DNA of 64,000 nt from Comamonas testosteroni (GTDB taxonomy: Bacteria; Pseudomonadota; Gammaproteobacteria; Burkholderiales; Burkholderiaceae_C), in NCBI GenBank assembly GCA_008727115.1, contig CP044131.1:2666001-2730000 (forward strand). The letters run 5' to 3'. The notes under the pieces are model-generated. The model was given only the letters and a program-made list of their open reading frames with translations. It had not been told where the DNA came from and did not search any database. Numbering within the stretch: the first letter of the stretch is position 1; every line of letters begins with the position of its first letter. Made by a program: the position numbers and the translations under genes. Shown here piece after piece: positions 19,983-28,066 of this stretch.

Positions 19983-21227
19983 TCAGAGCTGCTGCGCAGG
20001 CCCTGGTGCCGCAATGTTGAAAACCTGGCGCAGATACGCCAGATATTTTTCGTCATCGCACATGCTTTTGCCGGGTGTATCCGAGAGCTTGGCCACGGGC
20101 TGACCATTGCAGCGCGTCATCTTGATGACGATTTGCAGCGGCACATGCTCGGGCGGGCTGCCCAGGTCATTGGTCAGATTCGTGCCAATGCCAAACGCCA
20201 GCTGGCAGCGACCATGGAAACGCTCAAACAGCTCGATCGTCTTGGGCACTGTCAGCCCGTCGCTGAAGATCAGCACCTTGCTCAGTGGGTCGATCTTGTT
20301 GGCCTTGTAGTGCGCAATCAAGCGCTCGCCCCAGTCAAAGGGGTCACCGCTGTCATGACGCGCACCATCAAAGAGCTTGCAGAAATACAGATCGAAGTCA
20401 CGCAGGAAGGCGCTCATGCCGTACACGTCAGACAGCGCAATGCCCAGGTCACCACGATATTCACGTGCCCAGGTCTCAAAGCCAAAGATCTGGCTGTCGC
20501 GCAGGCGCGGGCCCAAAGACTGGCAGGCCTGCAGGTATTCATGCGCCAGCGTACCCAGCGGAATCAGACCCAGCTTCATGGCATACAGCACATTGCTGGT
20601 GCCAGCCAGTTGCCCCTTGCGCTGGCCCTGTGCCGTGCCACTCAGGCGTGAGCCAGAAGGCCCCAGGCGCGCGCATAGCACACGCAGCACCTCTTCATGC
20701 CAAGCCTTGGAAAAACGACGGCGCGTGCCGTAGTCCGCAATCTTGAGCGACTCCAGCCCAGCCCCCTGCAACAGCTCAATCTTCTCGTCCAGGCGCTTGC
20801 GCCCCTCCAGAAAATTGGGCACTGGCTGGGTATTGCGGAAATACACCTCGTTGACGATGGCCAGCACCGGAATCTCGAAAAGAATCGTGTGCAGCCAGGG
20901 GCCTTTGATGGTGATGTCGATCTCGCCATTGCTCAGCGGCGTGACCGTGATGTATTTGTCGTTGAGCTGAAACAGACTCAGGAAGTCGACGAAGTCGCTC
21001 TTGATAAAACGCAGTGAACTCAGGTATGCGAGTTCCGCATCCTGAAAGCGCAGCTTGCACAGAGACCGGATTTCTTCGCGGATTTCATTCACATACGGTG
21101 CCAGTTGCACACCGGGATTGCGACATTTGAAACGGTACTCCACCTGAGCACCCGGAAATTGATGCAGCACCACCTGCATCATCGTGAATTTGTACAGGTC
21201 GGTGTCTAGCAGGCTGGTGATGATCAT
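19983..21227 (-). CDS. pncB: Nicotinate phosphoribosyltransferase
   Basis: Salvage enzyme that makes nicotinate mononucleotide from nicotinate and PRPP with ATP, feeding NAD synthesis. The 414 residues start [20 protein letters not shown] and include the YRFKCRN segment, the [11 protein letters not shown] region, the GTSNV loop and the [14 protein letters not shown] active-site segment typical of PncB. Length is standard for the bacterial type. Confidence 0.97.
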   Translation of the reverse strand: MIITSLLDTDLYKFTMMQVVLHQFPGAQVEYRFKCRNPGVQLAPYVNEIREEIRSLCKLRFQDAELAYLSSLRFIKSDFVDFLSLFQLNDKYITVTPLSNGEIDITIKGPWLHTILFEIPVLAIVNEVYFRNTQPVPNFLEGRKRLDEKIELLQGAGLESLKIADYGTRRRFSKAWHEEVLRVLCARLGPSGSRLSGTAQGQRKGQLAGTSNVLYAMKLGLIPLGTLAHEYLQACQSLGPRLRDSQIFGFETWAREYRGDLGIALSDVYGMSAFLRDFDLYFCKLFDGARHDSGDPFDWGERLIAHYKANKIDPLSKVLIFSDGLTVPKTIELFERFHGRCQLAFGIGTNLTNDLGSPPEHVPLQIVIKMTRCNGQPVAKLSDTPGKSMCDDEKYLAYLRQVFNIAAPGPAQQL

Positions 21228-21414
21228 GGACGACGGTGGGCCTGGCGGTCCGTTCAGTCATGGAACAAGGCTGGCCCAAACAGAAAAAGGCCCAGTCTCA
21301 GCAAAGACTGACGAGTGTAGGCGATTCCACACGCCACCCCGTGCTCGCACTCCCTCACAGACGACCCCGAGATCAAGCCGCCGCGCCTCAAAAAGCATTA
21401 ATGAAGCATGCCTT

Positions 21415-21449
21415 GAGCGCTTGATAGAAAAGGGCTGGCAGCTATCGAG
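21415..21449. repeat. Intergenic palindromic repeat, pncB-thioesterase copy
   Basis: Reads GAGCGCTTGATAG, a short loop, then GGCAGCTATCGAG; an imperfect member of the AGCGCTT...AGCTATC family. Confidence 0.55.
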
Positions 21450-21459
21450 ACCCTTAACC

Positions 21460-21936
21460 TCAAGAACAGCCGGCCACCTGCAATTGCCGCAGCGCTGCCC
21501 GCCAAGACTCGGGCAAAGCCACTGGCCTGCGTGTGTGCCTGTCCACATAGACATGGACAAAGTGCCCGGCAGCCGCCGACTCTGGCTGCCCGGCGGCAAA
21601 TAGCCCCACCTCATAACGCACACTGGAGCGCCCTGTATGCACGACCCGAATACCGGCCTCCACCTTCTGCGGAAAAGCCAGCGAGGCAAAGTAATTGCAT
21701 TGGGTCTCGATCACCAGGCCTATCGTCTGGCCCTCATGGATATCCAGCACCCCCTGCTCCACCAGATAGGCATTCACTGCCGTATCAAACCAGCTGTAAT
21801 AAATGACATTGTTTACATGGCCGTAGACGTCGTTGTCTGACCAGCGCGTGCTGATTTCACGGAAGACAGGATAGGCATCACGCCTTTGAGGCATGGGCCG
21901 CACAGGCGTTTGAGGTGGAGAAGATTGATCGCTCAT
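21460..21936 (-). CDS. Hotdog-fold acyl-CoA thioesterase (4-hydroxybenzoyl-CoA thioesterase type)
   Basis: 158-residue hotdog-fold protein with the [21 protein letters not shown] signature; the Asp in this helix is the catalytic residue of the 4HBT/YbgC/FadM group. It likely hydrolyses acyl-CoA thioesters in the cytoplasm, chain length unknown. It is a single gene divergent from phaP, with 350 bases between them. Confidence 0.85.
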   Translation of the reverse strand: MSDQSSPPQTPVRPMPQRRDAYPVFREISTRWSDNDVYGHVNNVIYYSWFDTAVNAYLVEQGVLDIHEGQTIGLVIETQCNYFASLAFPQKVEAGIRVVHTGRSSVRYEVGLFAAGQPESAAAGHFVHVYVDRHTRRPVALPESWRAALRQLQVAGCS

Positions 21937-22015
21937 GCCTGCATTGTGCAGAGCGGCTTTTGCTCAGCCAGCACCACCGCGACAGCACATGAGAGTTCTT
22001 GCTCACACAGTTTGA

Positions 22016-22195
22016 TGCATTGCAGCAAAACCGCGCCTACAGACACTCAATGTCAGTTATCAGACATAACAAAGTTTTTATAAATCAAATACTTATCAAA
22101 GAACAACAACTCACGCATCTTTTGCTGCAACGCAACAAATTAATACTTGCACTGGCGCAAAATCTCTCACACAATGCGATCCATGCTGCACTGCA
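22016..22195. promoter_or_regulatory. Three TGC-N3-GCA palindromes upstream of phaP (possible PhaR operators)
   Basis: The thioesterase-phaP gap (21937-22288) holds no gene. It is AT-rich and carries TGCATTGCA (22016-22024), TGCAACGCA (22126-22134) and TGCACTGCA (22187-22195). PhaR, the repressor of phasin genes, binds TGC-rich inverted repeats in other proteobacteria, so these are candidate operators. The assignment is inference. Confidence 0.4.
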
Positions 22196-22288
22196 ACATG
22201 CGACTGACTCACAGATAGCGGTCATGTCAGAGCAGATATTTCCTCCTGCCCGATCCCTGTGTTAGATCCGTATTTTTGGAGAGTTGCC

Positions 22289-22837
22289 ATGAGCCTGACC
22301 CCTGACCAAATCCTGAGCGCACACAAAGCCAATCTGGAAACCCTGTTTGGCCTGACCAGCAAAGCCTTCGAAGGCGTGGAAAAGCTGGTTGAGCTGAACG
22401 TCACCGCATCGCGCGCTGCCCTGGCAGAAGCTGCACAACACACCCAGGCCGTTCTGAGCGTCAAGGACGCCCAAGAGCTGCTGACGCTGCAAGCTGGTCT
22501 GTTCCAGCCTCTGGCCGAAAAGACTGCTTCCTACAGCCGCCACCTGTACGACATCGCCAGCAACACCACTGGTGAACTCAACAAGGCACTGGAAGCTCAG
22601 TCCAACGAAGCCCGCAAGAACTTCAACGCCCTGTTGGATAGCACTGCCAAGAATGCCCCCGCTGGCTCCGAGTCTGCTGTGGCCATGGTCAAGAGCGCTG
22701 TCTCTGCCGCCAACAATGCGTTTGAGTCCGTGCAAAAGGCTGTCAAGCAAGCCTCCGACATGGCCGAAGCCAACTTCAGCGCAGCCACCAAGACCGCTAC
22801 CGAAGCCGTCAAGGCAACGACTGGCGCCAAGCGTTAA
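22289..22837 (+). CDS. phaP: Phasin (polyhydroxyalkanoate granule-associated protein)
   Basis: Coats intracellular PHA granules. The 182-residue product starts [37 protein letters not shown], the typical Phasin_2 N-terminus, and continues as amphipathic helices with an Ala/Lys-rich tail. The start at 22289 follows GGAGAGTTGCC; the open frame begins ten codons earlier. It shows that the organism stores PHA. A promoter begins about 20 bases past its stop. Confidence 0.95.
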   Translation: MSLTPDQILSAHKANLETLFGLTSKAFEGVEKLVELNVTASRAALAEAAQHTQAVLSVKDAQELLTLQAGLFQPLAEKTASYSRHLYDIASNTTGELNKALEAQSNEARKNFNALLDSTAKNAPAGSESAVAMVKSAVSAANNAFESVQKAVKQASDMAEANFSAATKTATEAVKATTGAKR

Positions 22838-22893
22838 GAACATGGTTATTGATGTGCTTGGCAAGGATCTAGGGTTTACCCTATAATTGCCAG

Positions 22894-23018
22894 CATGTCA
22901 GGTCGATGACCATCTGTAGATGCCACCGGCCTTGCACAAGTTGTCTCCTTGGATCCTCCTGAAACCCCCGTTTCATGGATCCCTTTAAAGCCCAATCTTC
23001 CCGATTGGGCTTTTTTTT
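22894..23018 (+). ncRNA. Candidate small RNA downstream of phaP
   Basis: A near-consensus sigma-70 promoter (TTGGCA at 22858-22863, 18-bp spacer, TATAAT at 22882-22887) faces a Rho-independent terminator (22988-23018: AAGCCCAATC/GATTGGGCTT, then eight T). No ORF with a ribosome site lies between. The predicted transcript of about 125 nt has an internal hairpin with GGATCC arms, and single-stranded CCTCC and CCCCC stretches that could pair with Shine-Dalgarno sequences. I do not recognise a known family. The terminator may also serve phaP. Confidence 0.5.
22988..23018 (+). terminator. Rho-independent terminator after phaP / candidate sRNA
   Basis: 10-bp stem AAGCCCAATC/GATTGGGCTT with a 5-nt loop and a run of eight T. 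Confidence 0.88.
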
Positions 23019-23063
23019 ATGCGCGCTTTCCGCAGGACGGCCATGAGCATAAGCTCTGCATAA

Positions 23064-23079
23064 TTGACGTTTACGTCAA
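23064..23079. promoter_or_regulatory. LiuR-like MerR-family operator upstream of the SDR gene
   Basis: Perfect 7-bp inverted repeat TTGACGT-TT-ACGTCAA, followed by another ACGTCAAAA half. It resembles the operator described for LiuR, the MerR-family regulator of branched-chain amino acid and fatty acid catabolism in proteobacteria. It ends 22 bases before the SDR start codon. Confidence 0.55.
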
Positions 23080-23101
23080 CGTCAAAACAAGGAGACAACT
23101 C

Positions 23102-23860
23102 ATGCAGATTCAAGATCGCGTTTTTATCGTGACCGGCGGCGCCTCGGGCCTGGGTGAAGGCACAGCGCGCATGCTGGCCGCCAACGGTGCAAAAGTCGTC
23201 ATTGCCGACATGAATGCCGAACGCGGTGAAGCCGTAGCACGTGACATTGGCGGCAGCTATCTGCGCTGCGACGTCAGCAGCGAAGCCGATGGGCAGGCCG
23301 TGGTGGCCAAAGCCACCAGTCTTGGCAAACTGGTTGGCCTGATCAACTGCGCCGGCATTGCCCCGGCAGAAAAAACCGTGGGAAAAAACGGCCCCCACAA
23401 TCTGGCCACCTATACGAAGACCATCATGGTCAACCTGGTTGGCACCTTCAACATGATTCGCCTGGCATCCGACGCCATGTGCAAGAACGAGCCAGAAGCA
23501 ACGGGCGAGCGCGGCGTTTTGATCTCCACAGCCAGCGTGGCTGCCTATGACGGCCAGATCGGCCAAGCTGCCTACTCCGCCTCCAAAGGCGGCGTGGTCG
23601 GCATGACCTTACCCATTGCCCGCGACCTGGCGCGCAGCGGCATCCGCAATATGACGATTGCCCCCGGCATTTTTGGCACCCCCATGCTGCACGCCATGCC
23701 GCAGGAAGTGCAAGATGCCTTGGCAGCCAGCGTGCCCTTCCCAAGCCGCCTGGGCCGCCCCGAAGACTATGCCAAGTTGGTCAAGCAGATTCTGGAAAAC
23801 GACATGCTCAACGGCGAAGTGATTCGACTGGACGGTGCCATTCGCATGGCCCCAAAGTAA
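23102..23860 (+). CDS. Short-chain dehydrogenase, 3-hydroxyacyl-CoA / 3-hydroxy-2-methylbutyryl-CoA dehydrogenase type
   Basis: 252-residue SDR with the cofactor motif [12 protein letters not shown], an Asp (VVIADMN) that favours NAD, NCAGIA, and the Ser-Tyr-Lys triad ([22 protein letters not shown]). The overall sequence resembles HSD17B10-type enzymes, which act in isoleucine and fatty acid breakdown. The start at 23102 follows AAGGAGACAACTC; a longer open frame upstream runs through the terminator and is rejected. The adjacent LiuR-like site supports the catabolic role. Confidence 0.88.
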   Translation: MQIQDRVFIVTGGASGLGEGTARMLAANGAKVVIADMNAERGEAVARDIGGSYLRCDVSSEADGQAVVAKATSLGKLVGLINCAGIAPAEKTVGKNGPHNLATYTKTIMVNLVGTFNMIRLASDAMCKNEPEATGERGVLISTASVAAYDGQIGQAAYSASKGGVVGMTLPIARDLARSGIRNMTIAPGIFGTPMLHAMPQEVQDALAASVPFPSRLGRPEDYAKLVKQILENDMLNGEVIRLDGAIRMAPK

Positions 23861-23941
23861 TGCCCGGCAAAGAGCTTGCCTGAGCTTGGAGCCTGCTGAC
23901 ACGCTGCAGCAGCTGCGTGCACAGGCAACAAACAGATAAAA

Positions 23942-24029
23942 CAGGAGCTGCTAGCGCATACCAGCCCTTGATTTCAAGTTTAAAACTATCTGAAATCAAG
24001 GATCTACCAGCGCAATCAGCTCCTATTTT
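23942..24029. repeat. Long nested inverted repeat in the SDR-tRNA gap
   Basis: The gap 23861-24110 holds no gene. It contains an inner perfect 11-bp pair (CCTTGATTTCA and TGAAATCAAGG) and an outer pair AGGAGCTG...AGCGC / GCGC...CAGCTCCT. The TAGCGC/AGCTCC content links it to the intergenic palindrome family, with an extended stem. Confidence 0.6.
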
Positions 24030-24109
24030 TGAAGATTAAAAGATCTTCCAAAGGCGCAAATAGCCGAATACGTTTGAGCACCAAAAATAGCTCCTGCACA
24101 AGAGCAAAG

Positions 24110-24145
24110 AAAAAGCCGCAACCAATTTCTTGATTGCGGCTTTTT
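24110..24145 (-). terminator. Terminator of the single tRNA cluster
   Basis: 12-bp perfect stem AAAAAGCCGCAA/TTGCGGCTTTTT just past tRNA-Asp; the same sequence ends the large array at 31561-31596. Confidence 0.85.
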
Positions 24146-24150
24146 GAATC

Positions 24151-24227
24151 TGGCGGAGTGGACGGGACTCGAACCCGCGACCCCCGGCGTGACAGGCCGG
24201 TATTCTAACCAACTGAACTACCACTCC
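24151..24227 (-). tRNA. tRNA-Asp (GTC)
   Basis: Minus strand starts GGAGTGGTAGTTCAG, anticodon GTC in CCTGTCACG, T-loop GGTTCGAGTCC, encoded CCA; 77 nt. Confidence 0.96.
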
Positions 24228-24275
24228 TGGCAGGAAGCTTTGCTGCATATCATGCAGCTGCAAGCGCTTCAAACT

Positions 24276-24351
24276 TGGCGACCCTACGGGGATTCGAACC
24301 CCGGTACCCACCGTGAAAGGGTGGTGTCCTAGGCCTCTAGACGATAGGGTC
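24276..24351 (-). tRNA. tRNA-Glu (TTC)
   Basis: Minus strand starts GACCCTATCGTCTAG, anticodon TTC in CCCTTTCACGG, T-loop GGTTCGAATCC, encoded CCA; 76 nt. Confidence 0.96.
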
Positions 24352-24392
24352 AATTCCTAGAACTTTCAGCATTGCTGCTGACCGTTAAATTT

Positions 24393-24468
<76 letters not shown>

Positions 24469-24567
24469 TTGAAGCAAGGAAACAGTGTTTCTCTGCTGCA
24501 ATGCAAAAATTGTAGCACAGGGTTTTCGCTGCTTTTCCCAAACCTGCAACATATTTGTCTATCTCAT

Positions 24568-24597
24568 GAAAAAGGGATGCATCTGCATCCCTTTTTC
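24568..24597 (-). terminator. Terminator of the metal efflux operon
   Basis: 14-bp perfect stem (GAAAAAGGGATGCA and its complement) with a 2-nt loop, 20 bases past the PII-like gene. It insulates the efflux transcript from the tRNA cluster. Confidence 0.85.
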
Positions 24598-24616
24598 TTT
24601 CAGCACGAAGGCGGCA

Positions 24617-24952
24617 TCAGCTCACAGCACTGCCATCGCGTATGCGATGCATGCCGCTGATATCCACCGTCCAGATCAGACCGTCGCCAATCTGGCCGGT
24701 ACGGCAGGCGGCAATGATCGCCTCGCGAATCGGCTCGACCATCGACTCTTCCACAATCACGCAGACCATCAGCTTGTCTGAAAAGTCGGTCAAGTCATCT
24801 TTGACCGTGCGCTTGTCTACCGCGGCAGGGGCGGTAAAGCCCTCTGCCTTGAAGATGGTCACGCCAGGAAAGTTCGGTATCGCGCGCAACTCGGTGCGCA
24901 AGCGCTCCAAGCGGCTGGGGCGCACGATGGCTCGGATTTCTTTCATCGTCAT
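24617..24952 (-). CDS. PII-like signalling protein of the efflux-linked PII-NG group
   Basis: 111-residue protein with the PII/GlnB fold pattern: MKEIRAIVRPSRLERLRTELRAI, a T-loop region without the usual uridylylated Tyr context (KAEGFTAPAAVDKRTVKDD), then LMVCVIVEESMVEPIREAIIAACRTGQIGDGLIWTVDI, which parallels the GlnB B-loop and C-terminal strands. It is the last gene of the RND operon, 20 bases after czcA, with AAGGAG before the ATG. A PII branch (PII-NG) linked to CusABC-type operons has been described; this protein fits it by context and sequence. It may sense a metal or nucleotide and act on the pump, which is inference. Confidence 0.8.
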   Translation of the reverse strand: MTMKEIRAIVRPSRLERLRTELRAIPNFPGVTIFKAEGFTAPAAVDKRTVKDDLTDFSDKLMVCVIVEESMVEPIREAIIAACRTGQIGDGLIWTVDISGMHRIRDGSAVS

Positions 24953-24972
24953 CGAATCACTCCTTTTTCAAA

Positions 24973-27900
24973 TCAAGCCTCGGTCGGCTTTTCGTCAAAC
25001 CAGCGATACAGCGTAGGCAGCACCACCAGCGTCAACAGCGTCGAGGTAATCAACCCCCCGATCACCACAATCGCCAAGGGACGCTGAACTTCAGAGCCCG
25101 GACCTGTCGCAAACAGGAAAGGCACCAGGCCCAGCAAGGCCACTGTGGCAGTCATCATCACCGGACGGAAGCGCTGAATACAGCCCTCACGCACGGCCTG
25201 AGCAACCTCCAGACCATCCTGACGCAGGTGGCGAATGCTGGAGACCAGAACCACACCGTTGAGCACGGCAATACCCCACAGCGCAATAAAGCCCACGGAA
25301 GCCGGCACGCTCACATATTCCCCGGTAACGAACAAGCCAATCAAGCCGCCAATCGAGGCAAAAGGCAGCACCAGAATGATCAGGCTGGCCAGCTTGATGG
25401 AGTTGAACAGCAGGAACAGCAGGAAGAAGATGGCCACAATGGTCAGCGGCACGATCACCTGCAGCGTGCCCATGGCGCGCTCCATGTTCTCGAACTGACC
25501 ACCGAACTTGAAGTAGTAGCCGTCGGGCAGCTTGACTTCTTGCTCCAGGCGTTGCTCCACTTCGGCCACAAAGCCGGCCAGGTCACGCCCCTCCACGTTG
25601 GCGCCAACCACCACACGGCGCTTGCCGCCTTCACGGCTGATCTGCGCAGGGCCATCCACCAGCTCAATCTTGGCCAGACTGCTCAGCGGCACTTGCGCAC
25701 CGGCGGGCGTCGTCAGCAAAGTAGCTCCGATGGACTGAGAAGAGCTGCGGTAAGCCTCGGGGAAGCGCACCACCACGGAATAGCGACGCTCTCCCTCATA
25801 CAAGGTCGTCACGTCCTTGCCACCAATCGCGGACTCCAGCACGCTTTGCACATCAGCCACATTGAGGCCGTGTCGCGCAATCGCTTTGCGGTCAATATCC
25901 ACGGTCAGAGCCTGCTGCCCGGAAAGTCGCTCGATGCGAATATCCGCACTGCCGGAAACGCTCTTCAAAATGCGCGCCACCTGCTCGGAAACGTCCTTGA
26001 GGTCTTCCAGCTCGTCACCGAACACCTTGACCGCCAGTTGCGAGCGCACGCCCGTCACCATTTCATCGACACGCTCGGAAATGGGCTGCGACAGCACGAT
26101 CTGCACGCCTGGAATCTTGGAAAGACGCTGACGAATGTCTTCATCAATCTCGTCCTGCGTGCGTCCAGACTCTGGGTCCAGAATCACGATGGGGTCGGAC
26201 TCATTAGGTCCAGCAGGATCGGCTGGCGATTCGCCACGTCCCAGCTTGGACACCACAGACTTCACGCCCGGCACCTGCGCCACTTCCTTCATGGCAGCCA
26301 TTTCCATGCGGATGGATTCATCCAGAGAAATGCTGGGCACGCGGTTGATCTGCGGCGTCAGAGCACCTTCCTTCATGGTCGGCATAAAGGACTTGCCCAA
26401 GAATGGGAACAAGCCCAGCGAACCAATCAGCAAGGCCACAGCCACGGCCAGTGTCAGGCGGTTGCGTGCAGTTGCTCCATCCAGCAGACGCAGGTAGTGG
26501 CGCTTGAGGAAGGCTATCAGCTTGGTATCGTGGTCTGCACCACCCTTGAGGAAGTACGAGCACAGCACAGGCGACAGGAACAGTGACACCGCCAAGGAGA
26601 TGGCCAGCGCCATGGCAATGGTCATCGCCAGCGGGCCAAACATCTTGCCTTCGATGCCTTGCAGCGTCATCAACGGCAGGAACACCAAGATAATGATGGC
26701 AATACCGAAGATGGTAGGCGTCGCCACTTCCACGGTGGCGGACAGCACGGTGCGAATGCGCTCGCCACGCGAGTTTCCGGCCTGGCCCAGCTTGTGGAAG
26801 ACGTTTTCCACCACCACCACGGTGGCATCCACCATCAAGCCAATGGCAATCGCCAATCCTCCCAGCGACATAAGATTGGCCGAGATGCCGTACTTGTTCA
26901 TCAAGATGAAGGTGGACAGCGGCGTGATGATCAATGTCGCCACCACAATCAGGCTGGAGCGCACATCTCCCAGGAAGATGAACAGCACGACCACCACCAG
27001 GAAGATGCCTTCCAGCAGCACCTTGCCCACGGTCCAGAGGGCCGAATCGACCAAGTCTGTTCGATCGTAGTAAGACACGATCTGCAAGCCGCCGGGCAGC
27101 ATTCCCTTGGAGTTGATCTCGTCCACACGCTCCTTCACGCGGGTCACGACCTCCTTGGCATTGCCGCCGCGCATCATCAGCACAATGCCCGACACGCCCT
27201 CGGTATAGCCGCCTTTGATGATGGCCCCCTGACGAACCTCTGCATCAATCTGCACCTTGGCCACATCGCGCACATAGACAGGCACCCCACCCTGCTCCTT
27301 GAGCACGATGTTTTCAATATCGTCCAGCGTACGAATCATGCCCACGCCGCGAATCAGGTACTGCTCCGTCACCTGCGGCAAGATGCCGCCGCTGGCGTTG
27401 GCGTTGTTATCGGCCACGGCCTGCACCACCTGGCGCACGCTCAAGTCATAGTGACGCAGACGTGCCGGGTCTACCAGCACCTGGTACTGCTTGACATAGC
27501 CGCCCTGGGAGTTGATTTCAGCCACACCCGGAATGGAGCGCAGCAATGGGCGCGCCACCCAGTCCTGGATGGTGCGACGCTCTGTCAGCTCAGCCTGTGT
27601 CAGAGCTCTCTCACCGTCATCAGGGTGGTCCAGTGTGTACTGGTAGACCTCACCCAGCCCGGTGGACACAGGGCCCAGCACAGGAACAATCCCTGCGGGC
27701 ATGCGCGGCGTGACTTCAATCAACCGCTCCGTCACCAGCTGTCTGGCAAAGTACACATCGGTTTCGTCGGTGAACACCAGCGTGATGATGGACAGACCGC
27801 TCTTGTTGAGCGAGCGCATCTCGGCCAGGCCAGGCAAGCCCGTCATGGCGATTTCGAGAGGCACGGTCACAAAGCGCTCAATCTCTTCGGGAGAGCGCCC

Positions 27901-28062
27901 TGGCGCTTCAGTGGCAATCTGCACTTGCACATTGGTCACATCGGGGAAGGCATCCACCGACAGGTTCATGGCGGCACGCAGGCCAAAGCCACATACCACC
28001 AGCGCAAGCACGATCACCACCAGCCGCTGCGATAGCGCGGCACGAATCATGGAGGCAATCAT
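24973..28062 (-). CDS. czcA: Heavy-metal efflux RND transporter, CzcA/CusA family
   Basis: Inner-membrane proton/metal antiporter of a tripartite pump, 1029 residues. It shows the HAE/HME layout: TM1 near residues 12-33, a periplasmic porter domain, a TM2-6 block and the second half-repeat. In TM4 the proton-relay segment reads GGLAIAIGLMVDATVVVVEN: Asp412 and Glu419 are present, but the first Asp of CzcA (D402) is Ala406. The CusA methionine positions are not evident (NESDPIVI and RVDEMVTG where CusA has Met). Metal choice is therefore open, and the czcA symbol is by family only. It starts 4 bases after czcB. Confidence 0.93.
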   Translation of the reverse strand: MIASMIRAALSQRLVVIVLALVVCGFGLRAAMNLSVDAFPDVTNVQVQIATEAPGRSPEEIERFVTVPLEIAMTGLPGLAEMRSLNKSGLSIITLVFTDETDVYFARQLVTERLIEVTPRMPAGIVPVLGPVSTGLGEVYQYTLDHPDDGERALTQAELTERRTIQDWVARPLLRSIPGVAEINSQGGYVKQYQVLVDPARLRHYDLSVRQVVQAVADNNANASGGILPQVTEQYLIRGVGMIRTLDDIENIVLKEQGGVPVYVRDVAKVQIDAEVRQGAIIKGGYTEGVSGIVLMMRGGNAKEVVTRVKERVDEINSKGMLPGGLQIVSYYDRTDLVDSALWTVGKVLLEGIFLVVVVLFIFLGDVRSSLIVVATLIITPLSTFILMNKYGISANLMSLGGLAIAIGLMVDATVVVVENVFHKLGQAGNSRGERIRTVLSATVEVATPTIFGIAIIILVFLPLMTLQGIEGKMFGPLAMTIAMALAISLAVSLFLSPVLCSYFLKGGADHDTKLIAFLKRHYLRLLDGATARNRLTLAVAVALLIGSLGLFPFLGKSFMPTMKEGALTPQINRVPSISLDESIRMEMAAMKEVAQVPGVKSVVSKLGRGESPADPAGPNESDPIVILDPESGRTQDEIDEDIRQRLSKIPGVQIVLSQPISERVDEMVTGVRSQLAVKVFGDELEDLKDVSEQVARILKSVSGSADIRIERLSGQQALTVDIDRKAIARHGLNVADVQSVLESAIGGKDVTTLYEGERRYSVVVRFPEAYRSSSQSIGATLLTTPAGAQVPLSSLAKIELVDGPAQISREGGKRRVVVGANVEGRDLAGFVAEVEQRLEQEVKLPDGYYFKFGGQFENMERAMGTLQVIVPLTIVAIFFLLFLLFNSIKLASLIILVLPFASIGGLIGLFVTGEYVSVPASVGFIALWGIAVLNGVVLVSSIRHLRQDGLEVAQAVREGCIQRFRPVMMTATVALLGLVPFLFATGPGSEVQRPLAIVVIGGLITSTLLTLVVLPTLYRWFDEKPTEA

Positions 28063-28066
28063 GGGC

